64,000 nt of DNA from Arenicola marina (taxonomy: Eukaryota; Annelida; Polychaeta; Arenicolidae). Below the pieces are notes generated by a model. The model ran no database searches. It saw only the letters and a program-made list of their open reading frames with translations, and was not told the origin of the DNA. A program made the translations under genes and the position numbers. How positions within the stretch are numbered: position 1 is the stretch's first letter; every line of letters starts with the position of its first letter. The DNA is taken from contig OZ025249.1 in assembly GCA_964019135.1 (NCBI GenBank), positions 14,471,088 through 14,535,087 of the forward strand, read 5' to 3'. Positions 48,001 through 57,899 of this stretch are shown piece by piece.

Positions 48001-51000
48001 AGACGGTAAGTGGGTTACTGTAGGCGCTATTTAGGTCACTGTAGGCGCTATGAGGATAATCGATAATAATTTAGACCAACGTGCTCATTAAAGCCATATT
48101 ACATGCCTACAGGCCTCATGACGGGCCCCGTTAACGCGTTGAAGATAGTTGATGGAACTGCAGGAACCGTGGTTTTGGCTCGTGACGTCACATAACTTAA
48201 ATTAATATGCATTTTAAAGCCAAGAGCGATTGTCTCAATGTTAATGGTGCTATGAATTTTCTAGTTTTTATTTATTATGACAGGATATAACGCATAATAG
48301 CCGAGTAATAGACCCTTCTTCATATTATTTCATAAATAATTCAGATCGAGCTACAGTAGGAGCGGTAGTTTGAGCTTAGCGAAAACATGGCGACGGGAAT
48401 TGTCCTCTCGCTTGTTCCTAATAATCCGTCCGCTGTACAGAGCAATCCCGACTGATTTATTGTTCCTCACTGTACGTTAAATGTCCATTTCGCGAAGAGC
48501 TACTAGTACGTCAGCAAATCTAATAGTAGTAATACTGTCAAAGCGTCAGGAGAAAGTCACATCAGCGAAGGGTACAGATACCTTCAACGAGGTGTATACA
48601 TAACATGTTTGGAGTTTTGTTTCCATCTTAACATCCCGAAATCAAATTTTAGTGAGATCTCAATACTGACGTCCTTAAGACTTTGGAGTTTGACAGCCGA
48701 TCAAACAGCGAAAGTGGCAAACCCATATGCATCATCTTTTGACACCGTAGATTTTCCTCATTAACAAACATCTTCACTGAACCGACTGACGCAATGATTG
48801 TGATAGGTGAAATGAGTCAGTGCATCTTTCAAAACACGCAGGCCAAGAACATGAAATGCGTCGGGTAGGCCGTTGTAAGTACGCATTGTGGTGAAGGCTA
48901 TAACATTAAACTGCCTTTGGAACCAAATTTCCTTAATTGATTAAATAGTTTAAAGTAACTCACCGACGTAAGCGTTGGTGTTGAAGACTGTGACGTTGTG
49001 GATGACGTAGTCGCCGCCGAGGTCCACGGTCCACTTGGCGTGGTTTCCGTCCCCCGCGTAAGGGTGAGCGCAGACATCCCACTGATTGGTGTGTGTACCG
49101 TCAATGACCAACCCATCGACAGCCTGATAACTGTACAATATGTCGTACGCCCACGTTACCTGATGGAACAGTTTATAATTACTACACATGACGCTGTTTC
49201 CGCGTCAAGATGAAGGCAGACATACCGCTGAGCGATCAATGACTGTCAATGACCTTCCTATCGAAGGACTCATCACTGTTCTCTGTATTTAACAACCCGG
49301 TCTGGTGGGTGGGCTTACCACGGACCAAGTCGTCTAGATAGTTATCACTATAAATGTGTTATTTATGTGCATCACCGCTTCATAGCCACATTATTTACCA
49401 TTATTTATTATTGCCATTTGTGACATTATTATCGCTGACTTCATATGTTTACCAACAAATGAAGATGAATTTTCTTGATGGTTAAAAATGTGTTATTGCA
49501 CTTGATGATAGATCGATTCGATCATTATATTTCTGTATTCATATATGTTGAGAGGTATTAGTTCGAAATATAGGCCGCTTTATCAGAATATATGTTTTGT
49601 CACGTGTATCGTCTCGGCCTCGGCTCAGTGGGATGAAAAGACCAATTTGAAAGAGCATCGCGCCAAAATGAAGGTAGCTGTCTTGGAACACACGACCTGA
49701 TGATATATAGGTCAGCCTGTTTACCAACTAAGTTACACTTACGGAGAGATCGTCTGTACTCTCATCTCGGCTTATAGTTAATTATAGTTTACATACACAT
49801 GTATGGAGTAGACACCTAAAGTATACACACGAATATGGGTCCACCATGCCTCTTACCGTTGATCACTATGGTTCATTCGATATGATCTGTAAGTGGCAGT
49901 TAGATCTATAGTTACAGCGTCTCAGCGGCCTATGGTACTTCAGTACAGGGTCATCAAGCACTTCCATGGTGCATATTTGTCATATAATTTTGGAAACGTA
50001 TGGACCTATGTACTATGTGCCTATAGTACATGTTCCGTGCTATGTTCCACGTTATGATAATTACTAGCGAATTTATTGTCTGCATGGCCGGCCATAGTGC
50101 TGTAGTACATGGAAACCTTACCAAAACAACTACACGTTTGACTGCCTACTTCAAGCGATATATATATATGTCATCCAATTGATGCCATAGACAGGTGGTG
50201 TCGAGCACCCCTTACCTATCTGACAGGCCTCTCCGCTCCATGTGAACAGACCAGGACGGTCCTGAGCACACTCTCCCGGACAGACTCCCGTGTCCGGATC
50301 ACAGATGGCGCCACCGGCACAGTGACACTGGAACTCACAGTCCGAGGCCGTCCCAAACAGACAGGCGGCTAATTGGGGAAAGTAAACTATAGTGAGAAAC
50401 ATCCTTAAATGAGAAGGTGTGAATGTCACAGGCATACTGATTTGCCTTGCGTTAAAAACAGAACATTTCGATTTCAAACTGCATAAATAATTAAGATCAA
50501 CCAGACATACCGCGTTAGGCCGGTCGGGGGTGGGGCTGGTTCATGTACCTGACAGTTGTATTACAAAAGCTACATCAACGCTACTGCAAACATCAGGTTC
50601 GGGGTTGTTAATATGGATATTGTGACTGTGTCACACATACGACGGCGATGAAAGTGGTCGGGTGTGAGACTTTACTTAGGGCGTGTTTGATTTGCATGAA
50701 ACCAAAACCGGTTTGTCCAATTGACAGTTCGACAGAGCTGGTTTGACGGTTTCCGTTCAGCGAAACGGTCAGTTTATTCGATACATACACCGTAGTTAAT
50801 CATAATTGTAATGAATCGAGACTTCTGGACAAAAGTATGACAATAATTTATTCAGGGACATCGCGATAGAAAATTAAACAGACGGTATATGTATGCTGGT
50901 ACAACTTTATAAGCACATGGTTATTACCAAAATACATGCCGAAACTGTAAACAAATGAAACTATGCGTTCGCCTTTAGGCGGGAAAACCGTTGAAACCGG

Positions 51001-53709
51001 TTTTTAAAAACGGCTTCGGTTTCCCGTCGGTTTCAGGTAAATCAAACACGCCCTTAATATAGCCGTGCTAAACAATGGAAAATACTTGACTGGGAAGTCT
51101 CAGTCCACTGGACATGTATGTCGCACGCATGTGCGTTGGGAGCGGCAAGCCGGCGGAGGAAGTAGAATTTAAGCTAATAAACTAATCTAATCTAATTAAA
51201 CATAATAAACCATGAGATTCGTGTGCACTGGAATATCGACATATCGAAGATTCTGAACAATCAATGGTGTCAAAAGGTATATATATATATAACTCACAAT
51301 TGATTCGTGCCCTCAAAATTAAATAAGTGACATAATGTACTTTAAGGTATGTTTACAGAGAATGTTTACAAGCCAAGGGACATGTGCTCGGCGTCAAAGG
51401 AAACCAGCTGACATCACAAAAGAAGAGTCAGCTTTGAGAGAGAGCTAAGTCATGTGACAATAATACCACCCCAGTAAACATACCAAGTGACAGACGAGAA
51501 CGAATCTAGCATTGCTCGAAAAGGAAGACGAAAATCGGGGTTATGAATTTGCCCGTCGTAGGCCATATTTAGCGGTGAGCAAAATGCGAACGTTTTTTAT
51601 GGTCAATAGCTAGGCGGTAGAGACACTAGTACTTCAATTATGGCTTGACGAAACCACCAACAAATTGCTATGCTTCACCATTATTGAAATTTGATCAGCA
51701 AAGAGAAGTAGAAAGGTCTACGTTGAACATTTTAAGACCGACCGCGATGGTCTTTATGCAATATCGACCAAGTTATAGGCCTAAGCCGAAACGTCACCGT
51801 GCTGTCAGTCAGCTTGCGTATCGAGGCTTTATAATGGTTTCGTCTTAATAACACTAACCATCAACTGGTCTTCTGGATGTCTGTATGATAACCATGACTA
51901 ATAGAGAAAAGCAAAATGGTAAATACTGAACATTGAACATTCGCTTCGGTGAGTTCGCACCAGGAAGTTTTACCCTGGAGGCAAAAACAGTTGAAGAGCT
52001 GCTGACAGAATGGATGTACTAAGACTGTCAACACAGTAACGCTGTATGCTTACTGATCAGTTGGCCCGTCCCAGGGGGGTGGGGAGGGGGGGGGTACTTA
52101 ATACATTGCTGTGGGCAGGGTATTTCCGCGGTAAATCCCCGTCAACCCGGCACTTCCAGCACGGAAAGGGGCTATTTCCCCCACGGGCGAATATTTTTTT
52201 GTCAATCCGTTAGGATTTTTTTAGCCACTGTGAAAAACTACACATTGCTTCATACAATTGCCATGGTAAGCTGTTGCAAAATGCTATCGAGGAATAGACC
52301 TTGATAGGTCCGCCCCGATAGCTCAGTCGGTTAGAGTGGCCACCTGAGAGCCCAACGGCTCATTTGTGGGGGGTTCGAGCCCCGCTGTGGCCATGTCTGT
52401 GTTTGTCGCAGGATAAAGGTCGGATGTCCTTCTTCGCAAAAAGTAGGGGGTATCCCGGGGATTTCATGAACGCCAACTTTCGACTTCATGAACGCGAATT
52501 TTGACTTCCCGTCACGAAATGTTGACTTTGACTTCGGAAAGTGTGGTGCTATGGCCCTAGCAGGCTGCCGTACAAATGAATAGCTGATATACATCAACCA
52601 TAAATTTCAAAAGAAAAACAAAAAACACTGTGTGGGAGTGGGGTTGCTAGCGCTAGTGCTATTCAAAAATAAAAATATCGTAGTATGGTCTTTTTGAAAT
52701 ATATGGATAGATATTATATATAGCAATAGTTGAAGAGGGTAGGTACTTAAGTAGGCCAGGCCAACCCTCCCATCAGCCGAGTACCCGTGTACGCTGGTGG
52801 AGCTTCCGGTAAACATGTGTCACACGCCATTCTTCTTCAAGCCTATTTCCACTTTAATTGGAAAACAAATTTATCCACTGCCGAATTTGGCATTCGTCGA
52901 ATCCACGACGTTCGATGCATTGAGATAAAATTTTGAATTGTTCCTCAGGCTGTCTATTTGTGTATTAAATATCGAATTGCCAAAATGTCGCGATGTATGC
53001 CAGATGTTGATTAGCAAAACGTTTACGCGCATAAGTCGGGTATAGCTTACGCACGTTCAATATTAATCACGTTGGTTAGGCTACGCGCGTTCGACTTTGA
53101 ACGCGTTTAATATCGAACGCCTAAGTGGCTGGGTCACACAAGTAACCCTGCCACTTATGTATGCCAGCCAGTTACGCTCGTAAGCTGGCTCGTACGCGTT
53201 CAACTTTGAAAGCGACCCACAACCCACTCACCCAGCACTTACCAGACATGTATGGGGAAATCAGGACTTTTACGTATTGCATAATTACCCCTCGGCACAC
53301 CTACACAACTCCCCCGGGGTACTAAAATAGTCCAACCCTTACTGGCCTGATGGCAGGGCAAAATCAGGAATGAAATGTATTGACGAACAGGGTTCGCAAG
53401 ACTTGACTCACATAAGGAATCTACTGGCACAGTAGGTCATTGTCATTGATGTTTAGGCCGCTTTTGTGCAGGCACGGGCTGAGCTGTGCCAAGGGACCTC
53501 CCGGGACGCTGAAGGACGAGTGGGTGAAACGTGTCTCAGATTTAGATGCCCCGGAGCGGATTCGAACCCAGGACCTGCGGTCTAGTGTCCTGTCCATTAC
53601 ATTATAAGGAAGGCTCATAGATATGTTTATAACACTCACCGTCAACAGTTCGTGTGGACGCTTGTGCAATAACAATGACCAGTAGAAAAGAATATCCTAT
53701 CCAAGCCAT
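38728..53709 (-). CDS. Receptor copy B: FTP-lectin/EGF/FN3 single-pass receptor
   Basis: Ten coding exons on the minus strand: 53709-53640 (signal peptide), 50368-50216 (EGF-like), 49159-48964 and 42498-42256 (FTP lectin halves), 42068-41982 and 41707-41555 (Cys-rich, EGF-like), 40623-40294 (FN3-like), 39705-39667 and 39371-39333 (stalk), 39059-38728 (transmembrane and tail). All introns are phase 1, so modules can be skipped or shuffled without shifting frame. The product would be a type I membrane protein with lectin-like ectodomain and a tail with EDGYESL. Exon 3 lacks 29 bp against copy A, which breaks the frame; the rest is intact. This may be a damaged allele, a recent pseudogene or an assembly error. 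The nearest described families are MEGF/Tie-like and F-lectin receptors; function is unknown. Confidence 0.8.
39333..39371 (-). CDS. Copy B exon 9: 39-nt stalk exon
   Basis: Between ctgttgtag and gtaagt; encodes DTSPVTTPLRLVE, Pro/Thr-rich. It has the same length, phase and pattern as exon 8, so the two arose by exon duplication. It probably forms an O-glycosylated spacer next to the membrane. Confidence 0.75.
39667..39705 (-). CDS. Copy B exon 8: 39-nt stalk exon
   Basis: Between caaattgtag and gtaagt; encodes SASPTTKLPPLTK. It is a sister of exon 9 (xSPxTTxLxxL pattern). Confidence 0.75.
40294..40623 (-). CDS. Copy B exon 7: fibronectin type III-like domain
   Basis: 330-bp phase 1 to 1 exon encoding one domain. 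It has NVTVGSVGSSFAEVVWEQ (strand A/B with the FN3 Trp), YGYRISYRT (strand C), MHTISGL-like METISGLTHNTRYDFKVEQY (E-F region with the L-x-x-x-T-x-Y FN3 signature) and LTVRTLSKPS at the end. A full FN3 module in a single exon. Confidence 0.85.
41555..41707 (-). CDS. Copy B exon 6: Cys-rich EGF-like module
   Basis: 153 bp; encodes ECDYRTYGMNCAENCTGHCG, then SCSPTDGSCPGGCQQWYTGT and NCGVS. The YGxxCxxxC...C...GxCxxGC...G..C spacing is that of MEGF/Tie-type EGF repeats. Confidence 0.85.
41982..42068 (-). CDS. Copy B exon 5: short Cys-rich module
   Basis: 87 bp; encodes CGECQDCSQVIGCRSCSATG then LKRPQCAE. CxxC...C...CxxC spacing, probably completing a disulfide-rich linker after the lectin domain. 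Acceptor ttccacag, donor gtaagg. Confidence 0.75.
42256..42498 (-). CDS. Copy B exon 4: second half of F-type lectin domain
   Basis: 243 bp, phase 1 to 1. It continues the FTP fold with GAMRLSDLDVVVMGG, HTCGHYAESP, GTVNISCD, GRYVIIERTGGFQPHLMTLC and EVVVTG. The GxxV-x-C, GRYV and LTLCEVEV-like strands are the C-terminal signature of fucolectin-type domains. The matching exon of copy A lies outside the window. Confidence 0.85.
42500..43940. other. Intron 3 of copy B, right of exon 4, no gene seen
   Basis: No conserved frame. It contains a gaggaggaggagg stretch at 43087 and a G-run at 43937-43949. Short open frames have no recognisable domain. Confidence 0.4.
44180..47045 (+). mobile_element. 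Non-LTR retrotransposon (endonuclease + RT), degenerate
   Basis: Starts inside the endonuclease (HFILMGDFNTRTGRLAYYI; later GARLIDYCITSSELF). The RT follows: RFPSLRKQAILTPIHKKGSK then NYRGTALLP; DFSKAFDFVPHLLLFHRL; GAQQGCMISPLLFILYLNQF; LMLYADDLIQCSDL. The C-terminus has ICHFCSLNEEEVVEDEFHF then CPEYQELRSRYLP (zinc-knuckle type) and ends about 46970. The 3' end reads ggcctgaggccatttgg then ttataaataaact, a common LINE tail. Several frameshifts and a deletion between endonuclease and RT are evident. The clade is unassigned (not the CR1/L2 or Tx1 types seen elsewhere here). It is inserted in copy B intron 3, antisense to the host gene. Confidence 0.88.
47605..48062. repeat. GTAGGCGCTATGTAG tandem array
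   Basis: Irregular repeats of 'gtaggcgctatgtagg' joined by 'caatgtgcg' or 'cactgtag' spacers, with a mean interval of about 25-30 bp and some 15-18 units. The 85-codon minus-strand frame rich in YIAPT repeats is simply this array translated. Confidence 0.8.
48063..48689. other. Intron 3 of copy B, no gene seen
   Basis: Nothing recognised apart from a CRE-like tgacgtca at about 48185. Confidence 0.4.
48690..48910. repeat. Intron block duplicated at 1300-1610
   Basis: Partner of the copy A block; directly follows the lectin exon here, showing the original spacing. Confidence 0.65.
48964..49159 (-). CDS. Copy B exon 3: first lectin half, with 29-bp deletion
   Basis: Same acceptor (ccatcag/gtaacgtgg) and donor (gtgagt) as copy A exon 3, but 196 bp instead of 225. 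The missing 29 bp are the segment encoding most of ARGKNTNQTG. Entering in phase 1 as expected, the frame shifts and soon meets a TGA. Downstream the sequence still codes well in the old frame: SYQAVDGLVIDGTHTNQWDV and KWTVDLGGDYVIHNVTVF. I saw no alternative acceptor that would restore the phase. Confidence 0.75.
49240..49332 (-). pseudogene. Relic half-exon of lectin domain (copy B)
   Basis: Minus strand reads VRGKPTHQTGLLNTENSDES then FDRKVIDSH and stop, parallel to ARGKNTNQTG...AVDGLVIDGTH. It retains the RGKxTxQTG segment that the real copy B exon has lost. No splice sites are evident. Confidence 0.5.
50216..50368 (-). CDS. Copy B exon 2: Cys-rich EGF-like module
   Basis: 153 bp; encodes AACLFGTASDCEFQCHCAGG, AICDPDTGVCPGECAQD, and EACQIG. 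Equivalent to 11330-11482 of copy A, with the same splice sites and phase. Confidence 0.85.
   Translation of the reverse strand, partial: PPVCLGRPRTVSSSVTVPVAPSVIRTRESVRESVLRTVLVCSHGAERPVR
50660..51235. repeat. Conserved intron 1 block (partner of 11690-12300)
   Basis: Collinear with copy A including ACCGGTTT-rich segments; ends where the copy A MITE begins. Confidence 0.75.
51290..52305. other. Copy B intron 1, no gene seen
   Basis: TA microsatellite at 51276-51290, a G-run region at 52074-52097, and the phrase 'gggtacttaatacattgctgtgggc' at about 52093 that recurs at 59623. No coding signal. Confidence 0.4.
52312..52475 (+). mobile_element. tRNA-derived SINE
   Basis: Pol III promoter-like head: A box TAGCTCAGTCGG (52319-52330) and B box GGTTCGAGCCC (52372-52382), followed by the tgtggccatgtctgt link, tcgcaggataaagg and the cttcttcgcaaaaagtaggg core. 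It is truncated after the core. Located in copy B intron 1 and absent from copy A at the matching place as far as visible. Confidence 0.85.
52840..52990. repeat. Intron 1 block (partner of 15035-15175)
   Basis: Collinear partner in copy B; see the copy A entry for shared words. It is followed by several self-complementary cgcgttcgactttgaacgcg-like stretches around 53085-53110. Confidence 0.6.
53505..53605 (-). repeat. tRNA-like SINE head in copy B intron 1
   Basis: Minus strand carries ggtcctgggttcgaatccgc with a B-box match GGTTCGAATCC, and an A-box-like taatggacagg upstream. It lies 35 bp after the exon 1 donor. The shared copy in A dates it before the duplication. Confidence 0.55.
53640..53709 (-). 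CDS. Copy B exon 1: signal peptide
   Basis: Start codon 53709-53707, 23 codons plus one base, then the donor ggtgagtgtt. MAWIGYSFLLVIVIAQAST is a signal peptide with a long hydrophobic core; cleavage is likely near AQA-ST. Confidence 0.8.
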
Positions 53710-54640
53710 GGTCGCTAATACCAGTGTGTAAGACTACGATCTCGTTGTCTTCGCGTCGGTTACTGCATTTCATATAGCACACCCAACCAACTAATAGGTG
53801 GGAGTTTGGGCAGAAGTGAAAAATCACCTGCGTGGGTGCGCGTCACGAAGTGCTTCTGCCCATTCAAGGTTTTGTTAATACATTACGTAAACCTTAAAAT
53901 AACACATGTACTGGGGTCCGGGAGCGGGGGGGGGGGGCGCTAATGGGGTAGAGAGGATGGTGGAGAAGGTGGAGGGCCGCACTAAATGACTTGTTACAGT
54001 GGTGAAGGTCTGCCGCCCATGCCATACAGCCATAATTGCAGTGATCGAGAGATTTATCGTTGGAAAGCATCCAAATAGACACTGACAGTCACGACAAAAT
54101 ATATATGGAGGAAAGCGCACGACACACTTGAGGCCAGCTGATTGGAGGAAGGAAATCACGCAAATATGTGGGAAATAAAGGGAGCAATTTCCTTCAATAT
54201 CCTCAATTTCCTTTCAGGATATTATATATGATTGATTTAAGCATCACCTGTGTCACTGCGTGACAACGGGACCCTTCCAGTTTAAGAAGACAGGAGTCAT
54301 GTCCTCGGGAGTAACACCTACTCTTTACGAAGACAGAAATGGTAATGTTGTCCTACACAATCATTTTGCACACTGGGATTCGGCCACTTTTGAGCTAGCT
54401 TAGCACATAGATAGAGAATACAGGCGTCTGATCCGGTGAGAGAGCTAAACAAGGCAGACAACAACGCATTGTTTCAGCATGACTCACGTATGACTCACGC
54501 CTACCATTTACTACAATACTCCATTTTTTTTACTTCGAACTGGAAGAAGCAGACCGTTGGCCGTAAATGATGTCCACTTCAGACATTGAAGGGGATCGCG
54601 TCATCGCCCCGTGTCCCAGTTCATGCTGGTGTGTGGTTCA
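53710..54640 (-). promoter_or_regulatory. Upstream region of copy B, conserved with copy A
   Basis: About 0.9 kb upstream of the start is collinear with 33103-33925 (G-run next to gtagagaggatggtgga, gttacagtggtg, agagatttat, ggccagctga, tagagaatacaggcgtctga). It therefore probably carries the promoter of both genes. No clear TATA box was identified; the match alone does not separate function from recent duplication. Confidence 0.5.
54245..54440 (-). mobile_element. SINE upstream of copy B
   Basis: Reverse-orientation SINE core (ctactctttacgaagacaga) with cttccagtttaag on one side and gggattcggccacttttg on the other; shared in place with copy A (33575-33770). Confidence 0.6.
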
Positions 54641-55167
54641 GGTGGGTATAAATAAAACAATGTCCCCATCAAACAGAAAATAACCAAAAACTATGCACTT
54701 CAATCAAGTGTCGGACTCAGGAAGAAGGTTATCAGTCTCAATCTGCGCCATTACAGGACACAAAGCATGAAATGGGGGGAGATACTGCCCTGGGCGCTGT
54801 TGGAGCGATGTCAGAATTGGATACTTGATAGACACGTTCTCGTTAGCTCGTTAGTCGTTCACTAATTGTCTCTCTCGATTCAGTTACAAAGTTTGTTTGT
54901 CCCAATGTTTGTATGTTTGTAATTTCCATTGGTTTATCCCAATGTTTGTATGTTTGTAATTTCCATATATTTCATCATAGCTACTGTTCAAACCTCTGCA
55001 TATATATCGTGTAACATTGTGGAAGTTGCAGAGATTTTGGTTGGCTGAACCACTAGTCTTGCCGTTTGCTTAATATTTGTTGTGAGGGGGATTGCTGTCG
55101 TGTTCCACTCATTAGGGGACACAGCTTTATCATATAGCCTCTTTGTCACGTCTTCTAGCACAGTGGG

Positions 55168-55275
55168 GGCCGGCCCGGTAGCTCAGTGGGTTGGAACGCT
55201 CGCCTTGGTTGCTGGCCACCGAGAGCCTAACGGCACGTGGCTCGATGGTTAAAGCGTCTTAAATATACGACCATC
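55168..55275 (+). mobile_element. tRNA-derived SINE, internally deleted
   Basis: Head with A box GTAGCTCAGTGGG (55178-55190) and gagagcctaacggcacgtgg, then a jump to the 3' end word ggttaaagcgtc. The B box and core are missing compared with 59690-59954. Confidence 0.75.
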
Positions 55276-55283
55276 TAGCTCAA

Positions 55284-55940
55284 TGACGTCACAATTTCTT
55301 CTTGTCGGTGTGTTAAGGAACGCACATGGTTTCTTCCTTCCGCACTATCGATCGTATTCCAACTTCAAAGTATCCGAGATGTTACAGTTTCACATACGGT
55401 CATTACTTAGTTATGACACGTCATAGTTACTTCCGGTTTATTTGACGTGGTTATACGTTGTATAAAGGGATAATTTGACGTCAGTAAACACATTTTGGTG
55501 GTACCAGAAGGTTTGCATAAAAAATGACGTCACAACTAACGTGAAACGACTAAATCGTTGATCGTTTCGTTGTCGCCTACTAATAAGGCAATAGCTGTCC
55601 TCCGAGTTCATAAGTATGTAAAATAAAAGCATATCGTTCTTTTTCATAACCATCGATGACGTCATATAATGTCACGTTGATGTCGTACCACATAAAACGA
55701 AAACAAATCATAGAGCCATTACTATTACATCTGGAGAATCGCTTCTTCCAAAATGTGTGCGTCAATATGACGTCATACTTAACGTGATCAGAGGAATTGT
55801 GAATTTGCTTAATTCGCCTTAGTCAAAAGCTGCCATCACCAGAGTCCATAAGTAGGTAAAATGTAAAACAAAGAGAAGCCACGCTGCTGTTTCGTAAAAA
55901 GAATCGTCAATGACGTCCTGTGACATCAAGGTGACGTCAT
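55284..55940. repeat. Duplicated segment with six perfect TGACGTCA sites
   Basis: TGACGTCA (the CRE palindrome) occurs at 55284, 55476, 55525, 55657, 55768 and 55932. The stretch is partly internally duplicated: agttcataagtatgtaaaat at about 55606 matches agtccataagtaggtaaaat at about 55844, each followed by a cgt..ctttttcat/cgtaaaaag and gtcaatgacgtc segment. The unit is roughly 240-250 bp. Confidence 0.6.
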
Positions 55941-55974
55941 AATAATTAAAAGAGAAAAATAATAGCAACATTAA

Positions 55975-57750
55975 TATTGCGTCTTAAGAATAGTTCTTGG
56001 CTTCAACATACAAATTAATTTCAGCTCTAATTTTATGTTTATATGACAAATGGAACCGAAAGACGCGCGATACTCAGAAACATGGGCAGAGGTCTCGGCC
56101 AAACAGGCGTGAGACCCGTAGTTACCGCACGTTTTTCGCTTTGAATGGGCGCTTCATCTTTTAGCTATGAAGCCTACATTTTGAGTAAAATGCCATGTGG
56201 ACTGGTCATGAAGGCCAGATTTAACGTGGGACCCTAGAGCTAGAGCGTTTGGAAGAGGGGATCTCCACTGCCAGTTTGCCAGGGAGTTGTGACCGGCGGC
56301 AAAGGACGGGGAAACTTTTGTAGGGAGCCCGTATTCCGCTTTAGCGGACGCTTATAGTTTCGACGCCACCTCTAGAGGGCGCCATAACCGACCATATTTT
56401 CGATGTCCCTATGGAAAAAACGGAGTAACCCGTCAACGGCTTGCGGCGAGTCGGGAATAGGACCAATCCGGTTGAAATGATGTCATATAACCGATAGTCT
56501 ACATGCAAGCCACTCCTTCATGTTCTGCACGTGATACGCTGACGCTTTTTGATAGAGGCGTACTCGTCAGCTAATATTAGAGTAACGGTCACCATTTACT
56601 GTCCAACAGACGACTTTGAAAATCATAGCTCAGATTTGTTCCACCGTGAGGCGCCACTGCATGTGAGATGCATTCTGGGTATTATTTGTTGGCATTATTG
56701 TAGCGCCATGAATGATTGTGTTACAACTAATATGTTATTGTATAATGCAAGCGCAGGATAACATATATTCCGTAGGTAATTGAATATTCTTTATCGATAT
56801 CTATGTAAAGAAACATTTATTTCTTCTGACTGTAATTTAGAAAAGCTCTTTAATGTTAGATCTCACATGCCATTACCCCGGAAATGTTGTATTGACCTCA
56901 GTAGAGACTTTAAACATTACACCCAAATATTACCCCAAACTCTCAGCGCCAATCAGGCTTTGTCCAAAATGGCCTGTATGTCCCAGGGAGTTACTAGATA
57001 CAAAAATGTATAAGGAGGTGCCGCTGGGAGCTCCAACATCTTACCCATCCAAGTACCAAAAACCATAAAAAGTTAGGGGCCATCCATGTACGCAGGCTAC
57101 CAGCTGACAAAGTTGCACGACTTTGGCAAAATCTATTGTGACAAAATCTGTTGGATCGGCCCCACTCCAGTTCGAAAATTGAGGGGACCCATTTGCCCCC
57201 CAACTGCTCCCCAGAGTAGACCCATGCAGGTACCTAAAGTGCAGAAATTAGGACCCATTGGCGTACCAAAATGCACAAAAACGTGACCCTTTCCAGCGGC
57301 ACGTCCCCAGCAGTCCATTAACTTGAGTTACCCCCCCCCCCTTTCTCACGGGGGTGTATATATATATGTGCGAAGTCGTGCATCGTTGGCGTTTAGAGCA
57401 AATCACTGTCCGTATGTCGTTTAAACGTACACTATCCGAAGAGGACTGTAGCCTACTTGGGCGACCAGGCGTGCGACAATAGATCAAGTTAGGTCATATG
57501 TCGTGATCTGACGACATCACTTCTTACTTCCTGGAAAGGTTTAGTTCGCTTGGCAGGATAGTTTAACTTGTATGTTAGTTACATCGCGGAAATGACACGC
57601 GTCGCTCGGTGATGTGTCACATTGTAGGCATGGCAACGGCATCCTGCCATTATATACATGTTGGAGACATATATATGGCGTAAAGTGCATGATTCCTACT
57701 TCCTAGATCCCCGTCACCAAATCAGTGCACTTATTTTACATATGCTCTCA
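55975..57750. other. Intergenic stretch, no gene recognised
   Basis: Contains open frames at 56549-56761, 56780-57013 and both strands of 56990-57490, none with a recognisable domain or convincing splice partners. A C-run lies at 57331-57341 and a TA repeat at 57357-57367. Confidence 0.4.
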
Positions 57751-57754
57751 GGGT

Positions 57755-57893
57755 TGGTTGGTCGTGTATTCAATATTTATATATGAGAGAAGAAAGGAAA
57801 GAGCGGAGCCATGTCCCCGGGGTAACCCCCTACTCTTTGCGAAGAAGGACATGGGACCGTTATCCTGGGACCACACAGACATGACATATGCTG
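57755..57893 (-). mobile_element. SINE core and tail, minus strand
   Basis: Reads on the minus strand as catgtctgtgtggtcccagg, ataacggtcccatgtccttc, ttcgcaaagagtaggggg and ends aatacacgaccaaccaaccc, the same link, core and CAAC-type tail as the full copy at 59690-59954. The head is missing. Confidence 0.75.
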
Positions 57894-57899
57894 TAGAGA

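Noticed and set aside
52312-52395. Possible tRNA gene
   Set aside because: A and B boxes are present, but the cloverleaf arms do not pair well and the sequence runs on into the SINE core. Same for 55168 and 59690.
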